Below, one piece after another: positions 37,144-47,541 of a DNA stretch of 64,000 nucleotides. A program made the position numbers and the translations under genes. This DNA is from Trifolium pratense. Its lineage: Eukaryota; Streptophyta; Magnoliopsida; Fabales; Fabaceae. Each line of letters opens with the position of its first letter. The first letter of the stretch is position 1. Under the pieces are notes generated by a model, which worked only from the letters and a program-made list of their open reading frames with translations, was not told the DNA's origin and ran no database searches. The stretch is taken from the NCBI RefSeq assembly GCF_020283565.1, contig NC_060065.1, forward strand, positions 49,464,409 through 49,528,408, written 5' to 3'.

Positions 37144-37918
37144 ATATATATAATACAATATTTATACCAACTGAATTAAACTCATGTGGACACACTTTTT
37201 TTTTTGTTGGTCAAGATGTGAGCACACTTTATTCACTTTAAATGATTTAAATATATACTTATATTTGCAAATTAAAATCTAGACCATAATTGAAGACTAA
37301 AAAAATAACTATATATCAATCTTGATTAGATATTTTCATGTACTAATAATTCACCCTTTTTTTTAAAGCTAAAATCAGAGTGCAAAAAAGTTGTAATGTT
37401 TAACATGTTTTCATTCTCTTTAATTCCTAATGAACAATTTATGTTCATTTTATTTGTAATCTAATCCTATATATCATGTTAATCCTATGTTAGTCCATAT
37501 TGGAGATGGATTGTCTCTAGTGAGAAAAAAACTGGAGGGTGTCAAGTGGATACATCCACCTTTTATTTTTCTTATTTAAATTAAAATTAAAATTGTTAAA
37601 ATAAAGCAATGGTCAAGATTTCACTGTGAAAAAATGTCACATGAAACAACCTTCTCCCGTCCATATTATGTCCAAATATGTCAACATTTTATCCATTATA
37701 GACTAAAAAAAGGCAGAAATTTTTGTGGGGAAAAAACATGTAATTTTTTTATACGAATGAAAATTAAAATTTACCAATTTTATAAGGATGAAAAAATATT
37801 TAACTCAAATTAAAACAAATGGCCCTTAATATAATGAGAAATACAAAAAGTCCCATATATGAATTGGGCTTGCTCCAGTTTTAGATGCATCCACTTCAAA
37901 ATAAATGGGCTTTCACCT
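37144..37918. other. Intergenic, no gene recognised
   Basis: AT-rich sequence without a supported feature. Confidence 0.45.
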
Positions 37919-37927
37919 TATCCAACG

Positions 37928-38183
37928 GATGTTTTCTCTTCGGGCCCCCTGTGTTTCTTTTATACCCCCCAATATTCCAATTTTGCCCTTGTGAAAAATT
38001 CGGTTCGCAGAAACCGAATTTTTTCTAGTGCAAATTCAGAGTAAATTTCGGTTTTTAGAAACCGAAATTTGTTTTCAAGGCAAAAAAAAAACTTCGGTTT
38101 CTACGAACCGAAGTTTTTTCAAGGGCAAAATTGGAAACTCAGGGGGGATAAAAGATTCATGGGGGGTGGGGAGAGAAAACATC
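37928..38183. mobile_element. Mutator-like MITE with internal palindromes, member 2
   Basis: A 256-bp element with ends GATGTTTTCTC and GAGAAAACATC and perfect 9-bp flanks TATCCAACG (37919-37927 and 38184-38192). The subterminal CCCCC-TTTC-TTTTATACCCCC region and its complement match the element at 18798-19240. The centre has three palindromes on the TTCGGTT-nnnn-AACCGAA pattern, against about eight in the longer relative. Non-coding. Confidence 0.9.
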
Positions 38184-38192
38184 TATCCAACG

Positions 38193-38741
38193 ATGCCTAA
38201 TATCCTACCATTGACCTCTGTTACGTGGGATTGATATTTCCAGTAGTAAAAATACACAGTTTACATCAAGATAGATAGTCTAATCCAAAATGTGTAGTTA
38301 AGATTGTTTTCAGTGATTTTATAATTGTATTAATCCGAACCATTCAATTTATAGTTAACAATTGAGATATCAAACTATGTGCATACAGCTTTACAAAATG
38401 AACTTCATATTAATAAAGTATCAAAAATGAGAGGCGGAAAGCCAGTCTCGTGGAACCTTAGCCTGAGCATCTTGTTATCATATCTTCGAGACTTGTTGGT
38501 CTGCCCTGTTAGGAGAACAAGTCCTCCCCCAGCTCAACAACAAAAACAAACAGAGGAGCCGACGGGGGAGCAAAAAGGAATCTCAGTTATTCGGGATAGA
38601 ATTTAACACAGTAATTGTTAATGCAATTATTCATATTAGTTATTAATGCAAAAAGTGGTCAACGAAAGTTGATGAATTTGGTTTAAAATTTAGTCCAGAT
38701 ACATTCACTTTTGTTGATCACTTTTTACTTATACACACGAT
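38193..38741. other. Intergenic, unassigned GC-richer patch
   Basis: The 38427-38606 part is GC-richer than its surroundings and open in one frame (begins MRGGKPVSWNLSLSILLSYL), but shows no recognisable domain. I do not call it a gene. Confidence 0.3.
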
Positions 38742-39089
38742 TCTATTTCTACTTATATATTAAGAGAGGCGCTTTATTTTATTTTTTTGTAATTTATACA
38801 GGGCCTACTTCTTTCTTTTTTTGTGATTTATACAAGAACTATATTTACATATATTAATACAGGATTTTATTTTATTTTTTGACAAATACGGGATCCTATT
38901 TTGTTTTATGTTATAATTCATATATTAATATGGAATCTATTTTTTTGTTTTTTACAAATACGGGATCCTATTTTGTTTCATGTTATAGTTTTTCATTCTT
39001 TTTATTTAAGAATTATGAAAATTTTAATATTAAAATATTATCTTTTGTAGTTTCATTTTACCCGTGCTTGACACGGGTCCGGATACTAA
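38742..39089 (+). mobile_element. Small non-autonomous Helitron
   Basis: The 5' end TCTATTTCTACTTATATATT followed by AAGAGAGGCGC matches plant Helitron starts (TC...TATATTAAGAG). The 3' end has the required hairpin ACCCGTG-CTTGA-CACGGGT followed 10-12 bases later by CTAA (CTRR class). About 348 bp, T-rich, with internal ACAAATACGGGATCCTATTT repeated twice. The flanking A/T insertion dinucleotide is not clean, so the exact borders are approximate. Confidence 0.65.
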
Positions 39090-39355
39090 GTAAATAGTAA
39101 ATCGTATAATAGAAAAAATAACATTAATTATATTAATATTTTTTTTCTCGCCTTATAATTTGGTAAGGAGGATGAAGCATTAAATAGCATTTTCCTTTTA
39201 CTAAACAGAATCTAAATATTCACTTCAATTTGCCTTCATATGAACATTTAGGAAATGAGCTAGGTGCTTCATTTGTTTTATACCTTTGTTTTTTATTTTC
39301 CTTTTGCCATCAAAACTCCTTCACACACACAAACACACTTCACCCTGCTTTCAAG

Positions 39356-41487
39356 ATGGAAAACATCCAACACAGTAATGTAGAAGTGAAAGGACTAAAG
39401 CTGCATGTAGCTGAGATTGGAACTGGTATATCAAAAACCTTATATCATATTTTTTTTTTCTTGATTGATTCATTAATCCAAAGTATTATAACACTATTTT
39501 TGTTTGCTCAGGTGATAAGGTAGTGGTTTTCTTACATGGATTCCCAGAAATATGGTATACATGGAGACACCAAATGATTGCTGTTGCAAATGCTGGTTAC
39601 CGTGCTATTGCCTTTGATTTTAGAGGCTATGGACTTTCTGATCATCCAGCAGAACCAGAGAAAGCAAATTTAATGGACCTTGTTCATGAAGTCAAGGATC
39701 TTTTAGATTCACTAGGTATCAGCAAGGTAAGAATCAATATGTTCTATACAATAAAATTATATTTTGTACAATTTTAGGTTCAACTGGCCAATCGCGATAT
39801 TGTTAGGTTAGATACCTTCGCCCAAATTTATATTTGGACTTGCAGTTGTGTGTGTGAGTTTCATTGGTGTTATTCACTTCGTCTAAGATAAAATAAAATT
39901 AAAAATGAAGGCTTGTGGTAGAGATTCTCTCCTAGGACATCTTATCCACCCATTTCTCATCCACCATTTCGTTTGAGTCAGGATACTCTCCATTACTATA
40001 GTTTTAAATAGTTTTATAATATAGTATATTAAATAATTGGATCTACTAAATATTAGTATATTATTGCATTAATTAATATTCTCAAAATTTTAGTAATTGC
40101 AAAAATGAAGAAAGTAAAAAATGGAGAGTATCTTGATTCATTTCGTTTAGTACATAAAATTTGTAATTATTAAAAAATAATCAAAGGTAGATATTACATT
40201 GGATGTAGGGGAGACAATTTGTTTCCCTTGAAGTGGCTCATTATGATGGAGAGAAAATGAAATGTTAACTAGAAATTATGCATTTTTTGAAGACTCAATA
40301 TCCGGGCCTAATGACCGACTAATCCAACCCGAGGGACACAATCTTAGTGTCCACTAGCAGGTGGCCCATTTAAAGCCATAACTTTTTTGTTATGTATTGA
40401 CTATTGAGTATTGACTGATCTAACATAGAAATTGACATTGGAAGGATTCGAACTTGAGATCTTGAGAGCAGCACATTTTCAGAAATAATGAAAACCATTC
40501 TCTTGTATTTTTATTGTTTCTAAAAAATGCAGACAACTATTCATTTCGATAGTCTATTATCTTTTTATCAGCAAATAATATTAACACAAATTTTAGAAAA
40601 TATTTTCACAAACTAAACATGATTTTTGTTGAGTTGAAAGTTTGTGTAATAGATGGAAAAAAGTTTGAGGAAAGGGTAGAGAACAATTAAGGTGAAAAAC
40701 AAGTCTAATAGTTTTTGGTTGTGCAATTTCAATTGCTTTCTATCTATCAGGCTTTCCTTATTGGTAAGGACTTTGGTGCCCTCCCAGCATATCTTGTAGC
40801 TGCTGTCTATCCTGAAAAAGTAGCTTCTGTCATTACTTTAGGTATTCCTTTCATGCTTCCTGGTCCTTCTGTTGTCCAGAACCATCTTCTTCCAAAAGGC
40901 TTCTACATTACTAGGTGGCAGGTGCAAATCCTCTGCCATAATCATTTTTAACTTTCTCTACACTCCTTCTGAACTTAAATATAAACAAAAAAAATACATG
41001 TATCTGGTTCACGTTTGAACCAGATACATGTACTTATTTTTGCTTATATTTAAGTTCGGAGTAGTCTATGACAATATTGAACGATTGTGTATTCACTAAT
41101 TCAGGAACCTGGGAGGGCAGAAGCAGATTTTGGCCGATTTGATGTTAAGTCGGTTATAAGGAACATTTATATTCTGTTTTCGAAAAGTGAGATTCCAGTA
41201 GCAGGTGATGATCAAGAAATCATGGACTTGTTTAATCCATCTACTCCTCTCCCATCATGGTTCTCTGAGGAAGACTTGACAGTTTATGCATCACTATATG
41301 AAAAATCTGGCTTCAGATTTGCATTGCAGGTTCCATACAGGTAATCAAAAACTCACAATTCAACTTATATATTTAATAATAGTAATTGGAATATTCAATA
41401 TTCGTACATTGCATTATGTTGGTGTTAGTGGAACTGAACTCGAATCACTTAGTTTGATCCATCAAATTACTAATAAAAGAGAAACTC

Positions 41488-41523
<36 letters not shown>

Positions 41524-41963
41524 AATTTTGATTTCGATACATTTAGAGAGTGTAGAGATACCACCTCACACATTTATAGAGCAAAATGAATGTTTCCTCG
41601 TTCTCGTTTCCTTGTTTTTTGTATTAAGTCTATTTTTTCCAATGCCCTAAAGTAGAAATTGTCTCTAACCATACATGTATCATTTTAGAAAACATTGTTT
41701 ATGATCCAAACAGGTCTTTGACAGTGGAAAGTGGTCTAACTGATCCTAAAATCAATGTTCCTGCACTACTGATAATGGGTGAGGAAGACTATTGCTTCAA
41801 GTTTCCTGGCATGGAAGACTACATCAGAAGTGGAGTGGTGAAAAATTTTGTGCCAGACTTGGAAACTATATATATTCCAGAAGGAAGCCATTTTGTTCAT
41901 GAACAATTCCCAGAAAAAGTGAACAAGATCATCATTCAGTTCCTTGACAAACAAACTATCTGA
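39356..41963 (+). CDS. Soluble epoxide hydrolase-like alpha/beta hydrolase EH1, five exons
   Basis: Exons 39356-39425, 39512-39726, 40751-40921, 41105-41340 and 41714-41963 join in phase to 313 residues, a normal plant length. The fold is complete: HGFPE (oxyanion hole, about 32-36), a GKDFGA nucleophile elbow with Asp102, lid tyrosines in GFYITRWQ (Tyr147) and VPYRS (Tyr230), GEEDY with acid Asp256, and GSHF with His290. Such enzymes open epoxides of fatty acids (cutin and defence lipids) to diols in the cytosol or peroxisome. The elbow has Lys and Phe where most family members have His and Trp (GHDWGA), which may alter specificity. A near-twin lies 5.6 kb downstream (EH2). Introns 2 and 3 carry MITEs. 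The fold and catalytic residues are clear; the substrate is not. Confidence 0.9.
39973..40142. mobile_element. MITE in EH1 intron 2
   Basis: GAGTCAGGATACTCTCCATT at the left and the complement GAATCAAGATACTCTCCATT at the right enclose an AT-rich core, about 170 bp in total. It is absent from the corresponding intron of EH2, which is only 210 bp against 1,024 bp here. Confidence 0.6.
40971..41061. mobile_element. Stowaway-like mini-MITE in EH1 intron 3
   Basis: It is an almost perfect hairpin. CTGAACTTAAATATAAACAA on the left pairs with the complement CCGAACTTAAATATAAGCAA on the right. The core is a 17-bp perfect stem (40995-41011 with 41016-41032; TACATGTATCTGGTTCA). A diverged copy sits at the same place in EH2 intron 3. 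Confidence 0.75.
41485..41520. repeat. (AT)n microsatellite in EH1 intron 4
   Basis: An uninterrupted run of about 17 TA units within intron 4; absent in EH2 intron 4. Confidence 0.9.
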
Positions 41964-42198
41964 TTCTGATTGTGATTGTGATAATGGAGTCTAAGAGTCT
42001 TATGCTTAATGTTGTACTTCTTCGGTTCTTAATTAATTACTTGTCGCTTATCGATTTTGTAGAAAAATTATGTTTCTATTTCCTTGTCAATTTTAAAGTT
42101 CAATGTAACATTTATTAGTATTTTGTCAATAATGTCCGTAAGTATTTATTGCAGATAAAATAAATAAATGATTAAGGGTATTATTATACGGAAAAGAG

Positions 42199-42449
42199 TG
42201 TTAGAGTGGAAGAGGGTGATAGAGATGAGAGAAAGAGATATCAAAAGCATTGATTTTATTATTGACTTTGGTACAATTTATAGAGTTTACAAATTGTACA
42301 ATTACTTAACAAACAAGCTAACTAACTCTAATTGACATAGTTAGTTAGCAACTAATCAACAATACACAAAGTAGTTATAACTAACTGTTATAACTAACTA
42401 ACATCAAAATACTAACTTGTAAGGCAAGTATTGAATTGCTTTCTCAACA
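42199..42449 (-). repeat. 3' LTR of the copia element
   Basis: 251 bp; on the plus strand it begins TGTTAGAGTGGAAGAGGGTG and ends TTCTCAACA. I found no difference from the copy at 46669-46919. Confidence 0.96.
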
Positions 42450-42459
42450 CTCCCCTTCA
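42450..42459 (-). other. Polypurine tract of the copia element
   Basis: The minus strand reads GAAGGGGAG directly before the 3' LTR, the site priming plus-strand DNA synthesis. The polyprotein stop codon (42459-42457) overlaps it. Confidence 0.8.
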
Positions 42460-45400
42460 ATTCAATTTCTCTGTCTTCACAACGCCTAACATGCTCCTTA
42501 GCTCCTTGAACCTATCAGCCCTCAGTGGCTTGGTAAGGATATCTGCAATTTGAATTTCTGTCCTGCAATGCATCACATTCAGTTTGCCTTTGCTGACTTG
42601 GTCTCTTAGAAAGTGATACTTGGTTTCAATGTGCTTTGACCTTCCATGTGCAATGGGGTTCTTTGCCAAGCTGATTGCAGATTTATTGTCAATATTCAAT
42701 CTCATAGGCTTCACATAGTTGATCTTCAATTCTTCTAGTAAGGATTCAAGCCAAACTGCTTGACAAGCTGCTTGTGCTGCTGCTACATACTCAGCCTCAC
42801 AACTAGATAATGCCACTATGTTCTGCTTCTTTGAAGACCATGAGATAGGTGAATTTCTGAACCTGAACCAGTAACCTGATGTGCTCCTTCTATCATCTTT
42901 GTCTCCACACCAGTCAGAGTCTGAGAAACCTTCAAGTTCAATTTGAGTTTCACTGTTGCTTGTTGGAAAAGCTAGACCATAATCCTGTGTACCCTTCAAG
43001 TATCTTAGGATCCTTTTTGCTGCAATCAAGTGAGAAGTTTTAGGCTTACTCATGAACCTACTCACTGAGCCCACTGCATAGTTAATGTCTGGTCTTGTAT
43101 TGCAGATGAACCTCAAGCTGCCAACTACCTGCTTGAACAAAGTAGCATCTACTGCTTGTTCATCTTCATTTTTTGACAATTTCAAATTTGCATCCATTGG
43201 AGTTTCAGCTGCTTTGCAATTCTCCATTTGAAATCTCTTTAATACATCTTCAATGTATTTTCTCTGATGCAATACAATACCATTTGAAGCATAGTGAAAT
43301 TCTAATCCAAGGAAGTAATTGAGTTTGCCCAAGTCACTCATTTCAAACTCACTTTTCAATCTCCCCTTGAATTTCTCAATGCTAGTTGTGCTGTGACCTG
43401 TAATCAGCAAATCATCTACATACAGGCAAATGACAATAGCATCTGAGATATCACTTCCCTTCATGTATACACCAAATTCAACAGTGCACTTCACAAAACC
43501 TTCCTTTTGCAGAAATTCATCAATCCTTTTATTCCAAGCTCTTGGAGCTTGTTTAAGGCCATATAAAGCTTTGTTAAGCTTATACACTTTGTTCTTTTCT
43601 GATGCAATTTCAAACCCAGGTGGTTGCAGTACATAAACCTCTTCTTCCAATGGACCATTGAGAAAAGCAGATTTTACATCCATATGGTATAGTGACCAAT
43701 TGTATGAACTGGCTATTGCAATCACTAACCTGATAGTTTCCATTCTTGCTACTGGTGCATACACCTCAGTGTAATCAATTCCTTCTTGCTGAAGAAATCC
43801 TCTTGCAACCAACCTTGCCTTGTGTTTCACTATCTTGCCATCTGGATCCTTTTTCAATTTGAACACCCATTTCACACTAATAGCTTTTTTTTGTGGAGGT
43901 AGCTCAACTAATTTCCATGTGTGATTCTTTTCAATTGAATGGAGTTCTTCTTTCATTGCTGCATTCCACTTTGAACTTACTACAGCTTCTTTCCAGTTAA
44001 TTGGCTCAGCATCTGCCATGAATGCTAAATGTACCAAATCACCATCTTCATTCACTGCACTATCTGAGGTGATTTCATGATCATTAAGCCTGACAGAGGG
44101 AAATTTGTTTCTAGTTGATCTCCTTGGAGCTTGAGCAGGCACTGATGATAGTTGAATTCTATCATCATCATCACTTGATGTATGCATATCTTCTTCATGA
44201 TGTGTGCCCTGATTTTGATTATCTACTGGTTGATGTGTGATTGCAGCATCATTCACTCCATCTTCCAGTTGCATTGTGACTTGTGTGTTTGCTTCTGAGC
44301 TCCATTTCCATTGTGATTTTTCATCAACAATCACATCTCTGCTAATCACAACTTTCTTATTGTTGGGATTATACATTCTGTAGGCACCTGTAGCATCATA
44401 TCCAATGAAAATTAGCTTTTCACTTTTATCATCTAGCTTTCTTCTTTTCTCATCTGGAATATGTCTGTAACACAGTGAACCAAAGATTCTCAAGTGTTTC
44501 ACACTTGGTTTGTGACCTGTCCATAATTCCTCTGGTGTGTTATCCTTCAATCTCTTTGTAGGACACCTGTTCAACACATATGCTGCAGTGTTGACAGCTT
44601 CACCCCAATAGCACTTTGGTAAACCTTTACCCTTCAACATACATCTAGCCATATTGACCAGAGTTCTATTCCTTCTTTCTGCTAAACCATTATGTTGAGG
44701 TGTGTAGGGAGCTGTTACCTCATGAATGATACCTTTCTGAGTACAGTAAGTTTGAAATTCCTTAGAATTGTACTCTCCACCTCCATCAGTTCTGAGTACC
44801 TTTAGCTTATTTTCACTTTGTCTTTCAGCTAGTACACAGAAATTCTTGAACATTGAAAATACTTCACTCTTTTCTTTCAGCAGATAAATCCAGACTTTTC
44901 TGGTGAATTCATCAACACAAGTCATAAAGTATCTGCTACCTCCTAGAGTTGGAACTTCAATTGGTCCACACACATCAGAATGGACTACATCAAGTGGTTG
45001 TTTTGACCTAGAGTATACTGAACTTTTAAATGAATTCCTGGGTTGCTTGCTTACAAAGCAACCTTCACACAACTTTTCTGGTGTGTGAATCAGTGGTAAC
45101 CCTACAACCATCTTCTTATTACACAAGTGATTCAAACTTTTAAAGTTCAAATGTCCATACCTGTAGTGCCACAGCCATTTCTCATCTTCAGTGATCAAAC
45201 TTGAAAAACACTGAAATGCAGAAGCTTGAAGATTTACTCTGAATGTTCTATTCTTTGACAATGGAGCTTTCAGAATCAACTTGTTCTTAGGGTCAAATAC
45301 TTCAATGCTGTGATCTTTTGTGGAATAATTGAACCCTTTCTCAAGTAACTGTCCAAGGCTCAACAGGTTGTGCTTCATAGATGGTACATACAGCACATCA

Positions 45401-46572
45401 GTGACAAAAGTGTGATTACCATTCTTCCTCTGAACCATCACTTTGCCTTTGCCTTCTACTGATATAGTGCTGTCATCTGCAAACTTCACTTTGCTTTTGA
45501 AATTTTCATCAAATTCCAATAACCAATCTCTATGACCTGTCATGTGATTTGAGCATCCAGTGTCAAGGTACCATAGCTTTGAGGTATCTTTCTCTGAGTT
45601 TGAAGTCACCATCATCAAAACACCATCTGAATCTGAGTCATTGTGTCTTGCATGATTTGCCTCATTCTCTTGCTTCTTCTTTCCCTTGCTTCTGCACTCA
45701 GAAGCATAATGACCCCACTTATCACAACTATAACATTGAATCTTGCTCTTATCACCTTTCTTTCCACCATTTTTGGTTTTATTCTTTGAAGATTCAGATT
45801 GATCCTCCTCACCATTATGGTGATTCTGATCATGACTGCCATCACTCTTTCCCTTATTCTTATTCCATTTATTCTTTCCCTTACCATTCTTGTTCCAAGA
45901 ACCTCCATTCTTTGCATACAAAGCCTGATCTTGATTTGCCTTGTTATCTTTCCTTTCTTTCCTTTCTTGAAGCCTCTGTTCATGTGCCTCAAGTGAACTG
46001 TGCAGTTCATTCACAGTCATTGTGGAAAGATCTTTGGATTCTTCAATTGCTACCACTATGTGATCGAATTGAGGGTTTAATGTTCTGAGAACCTTCTCAA
46101 TTACTTGCTGATCAGATACAGTTTCACCATAGTTTTTCATTGAATTAACCAAAGTCTGCAATCTAGTAAAATACTCACCAATGGATTCCTTATCCATCAT
46201 GCCTAGCAATTCATATTGCCTTCGAAGGTGTTGAAGCTTCACTTTCTTGACTTTATCTCCACCACCATGAGCATTACTGAGTATATCCCAAGCTGTCTTA
46301 GCTGTTCTAGCACCAGAAATCTTCTCAAAATTCGATGAATCTACACATTGATGAATCAAGAACAGAGCCTTACTATCTTTTTTCTTCACTTCTCTGAATG
46401 CCGTTTGTTGAGCTTCAGTCGCATTTGCTGCAAGAGGCTCAAAACCAGTACTGATGATTTCTTCAACTTCTTGATAGGTAAAGATGACATTCATCTTCAC
46501 ACACCATTGATCCCAATTCTTTCCATCTAGAATCGGTAGATTTGCAGGAAAAGAATTACTGTTATTGTTCAT
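42457..46572 (-). CDS. Copia gag-pol polyprotein, 1371 residues, intact
   Basis: One uninterrupted frame from an ATG about 97 bp inside the 5' LTR. In order: UBN2-type gag (about 10-210), a CCHC zinc knuckle [14 protein letters not shown] (about 280-293), and aspartic protease [11 protein letters not shown] (about 336). The GAG-pre-integrase/zinc part follows (HYRYGHLN onward, about 469), then the integrase core with acidic residues in [18 protein letters not shown] and [11 protein letters not shown] (about 530-635). Reverse transcriptase follows ([36 protein letters not shown]) and RNase H ([19 protein letters not shown]). The order protease-integrase-RT is that of Ty1/copia. All catalytic motifs are present. 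Confidence 0.97.
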   Translation of the reverse strand: MNNNSNSFPANLPILDGKNWDQWCVKMNVIFTYQEVEEIISTGFEPLAANATEAQQTAFREVKKKDSKALFLIHQCVDSSNFEKISGARTAKTAWDILSNAHGGGDKVKKVKLQHLRRQYELLGMMDKESIGEYFTRLQTLVNSMKNYGETVSDQQVIEKVLRTLNPQFDHIVVAIEESKDLSTMTVNELHSSLEAHEQRLQERKERKDNKANQDQALYAKNGGSWNKNGKGKNKWNKNKGKSDGSHDQNHHNGEEDQSESSKNKTKNGGKKGDKSKIQCYSCDKWGHYASECRSKGKKKQENEANHARHNDSDSDGVLMMVTSNSEKDTSKLWYLDTGCSNHMTGHRDWLLEFDENFKSKVKFADDSTISVEGKGKVMVQRKNGNHTFVTDVLYVPSMKHNLLSLGQLLEKGFNYSTKDHSIEVFDPKNKLILKAPLSKNRTFRVNLQASAFQCFSSLITEDEKWLWHYRYGHLNFKSLNHLCNKKMVVGLPLIHTPEKLCEGCFVSKQPRNSFKSSVYSRSKQPLDVVHSDVCGPIEVPTLGGSRYFMTCVDEFTRKVWIYLLKEKSEVFSMFKNFCVLAERQSENKLKVLRTDGGGEYNSKEFQTYCTQKGIIHEVTAPYTPQHNGLAERRNRTLVNMARCMLKGKGLPKCYWGEAVNTAAYVLNRCPTKRLKDNTPEELWTGHKPSVKHLRIFGSLCYRHIPDEKRRKLDDKSEKLIFIGYDATGAYRMYNPNNKKVVISRDVIVDEKSQWKWSSEANTQVTMQLEDGVNDAAITHQPVDNQNQGTHHEEDMHTSSDDDDRIQLSSVPAQAPRRSTRNKFPSVRLNDHEITSDSAVNEDGDLVHLAFMADAEPINWKEAVVSSKWNAAMKEELHSIEKNHTWKLVELPPQKKAISVKWVFKLKKDPDGKIVKHKARLVARGFLQQEGIDYTEVYAPVARMETIRLVIAIASSYNWSLYHMDVKSAFLNGPLEEEVYVLQPPGFEIASEKNKVYKLNKALYGLKQAPRAWNKRIDEFLQKEGFVKCTVEFGVYMKGSDISDAIVICLYVDDLLITGHSTTSIEKFKGRLKSEFEMSDLGKLNYFLGLEFHYASNGIVLHQRKYIEDVLKRFQMENCKAAETPMDANLKLSKNEDEQAVDATLFKQVVGSLRFICNTRPDINYAVGSVSRFMSKPKTSHLIAAKRILRYLKGTQDYGLAFPTSNSETQIELEGFSDSDWCGDKDDRRSTSGYWFRFRNSPISWSSKKQNIVALSSCEAEYVAAAQAACQAVWLESLLEELKINYVKPMRLNIDNKSAISLAKNPIAHGRSKHIETKYHFLRDQVSKGKLNVMHCRTEIQIADILTKPLRADRFKELRSMLGVVKTEKLN

Positions 46573-46656
46573 CGTGATGAATCAATGAACAATGGAACAA
46601 GAAAGAACGAATTTTCTGTGTAAAGGGAATGGAATTGATCGAAAACCTAAAGGCTA

Positions 46657-46666
46657 GCTGATACCA
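46657..46666 (-). other. Primer-binding site (tRNA-iMet type)
   Basis: The minus strand carries TGGTATCAGC two bases inside the 5' LTR end, complementary to the 3' end of plant initiator tRNA-Met, the usual copia primer. Confidence 0.8.
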
Positions 46667-46668
46667 CT

Positions 46669-46919
46669 TGTTAGAGTGGAAGAGGGTGATAGAGATGAGA
46701 GAAAGAGATATCAAAAGCATTGATTTTATTATTGACTTTGGTACAATTTATAGAGTTTACAAATTGTACAATTACTTAACAAACAAGCTAACTAACTCTA
46801 ATTGACATAGTTAGTTAGCAACTAATCAACAATACACAAAGTAGTTATAACTAACTGTTATAACTAACTAACATCAAAATACTAACTTGTAAGGCAAGTA
46901 TTGAATTGCTTTCTCAACA
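46669..46919 (-). repeat. 5' LTR of the copia element
   Basis: 251 bp, the same as 42199-42449. It should carry the promoter for minus-strand transcription of the element. Confidence 0.96.
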
Positions 46920-47119
46920 AAGAGAAATAATAATGTTATAAAAGTAACAAAATTTATTGATCAACATGTATAAAAAGTTGATAAAAAAAAAACATGTATA
47001 AAAAGTAAAATAGCAACAAATAAATAGGAACGGACATTCAAATAAGTAATTTGAGCAAGAACTCAGTATGATTTTATTCTACAATGGCAAATATTAGTAT
47101 AATTAATATTCCTTTGTAT

Positions 47120-47230
47120 GTGATGATTGTTCGGGAGAACCAGAGTTCGATTTCTGGTGGAAACAATTCTTGGCCAGACTTTTCTAACCTCGCCACCGAA
47201 CTCTAGGTTATCGGGATCCCCTTTCCTCGG
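47120..47230 (+). repeat. SINE-like dispersed repeat, copy 2
   Basis: TGTTCGGGAGAACCAGAGTT, then CGATTTCTGGTGG, AACAATTCTTGGCCAGACTT, CCGAACTCTAGGTTATCGGG and CCCTTTCCTCGG. Copy 1, more decayed, is at 507-610. GAGTTCGATTTC resembles a tRNA B box. Confidence 0.45.
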
Positions 47231-47541
47231 AGACTAAAAGTATCATTTTTATTTTTCAGAGACTGAAATCAAAATTCGTTATACTTTTAGACAAAAACCT
47301 TAATTAACCTTTTTTAAGCACATTATTGAATATACTTTATCCAAACATGCCTTAATCTCTCACCATTGACCTTTTTTTTACAAAACAACATCTAAATATT
47401 CACCTCAATTTGTCTTCATCTGAAAATTTAGGAAATGAGCTAGGTGCTTCATTTGTTTTATACTTTTGTTTATTATTCTCCTTTTGCAATCATAAGTTCA
47501 TAACTCCCTCTCTCACAAACACACTTCACCCTGCATCCAAG

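Larger units (their letters stand above)
42199..46919 (-). mobile_element. Intact Ty1/copia LTR retrotransposon, 4.7 kb
   Basis: Two 251-bp LTRs (TG...CA), identical by eye, bound a single long polyprotein gene on the minus strand. Five-base direct repeats AAGAG flank it (42194-42198 and 46920-46924). The primer-binding site follows the 5' LTR (right side), and a purine tract precedes the 3' LTR (left side). Identical LTRs plus an unbroken frame indicate a very recent insertion, potentially still mobile. It sits between EH1 and EH2, about 235 bp past the EH1 stop. Confidence 0.97.

Noticed and set aside
38379..38606. 75-codon frame in a GC-richer patch
   Set aside because: No ATG at its start, no domain recognised; unexplained base composition is noted but not enough for a gene.
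45549..46088. 179-codon plus-strand frame inside the copia element
   Set aside because: Antisense shadow of gag; Ser/His-rich because gag is Lys/Asn/Glu-rich.
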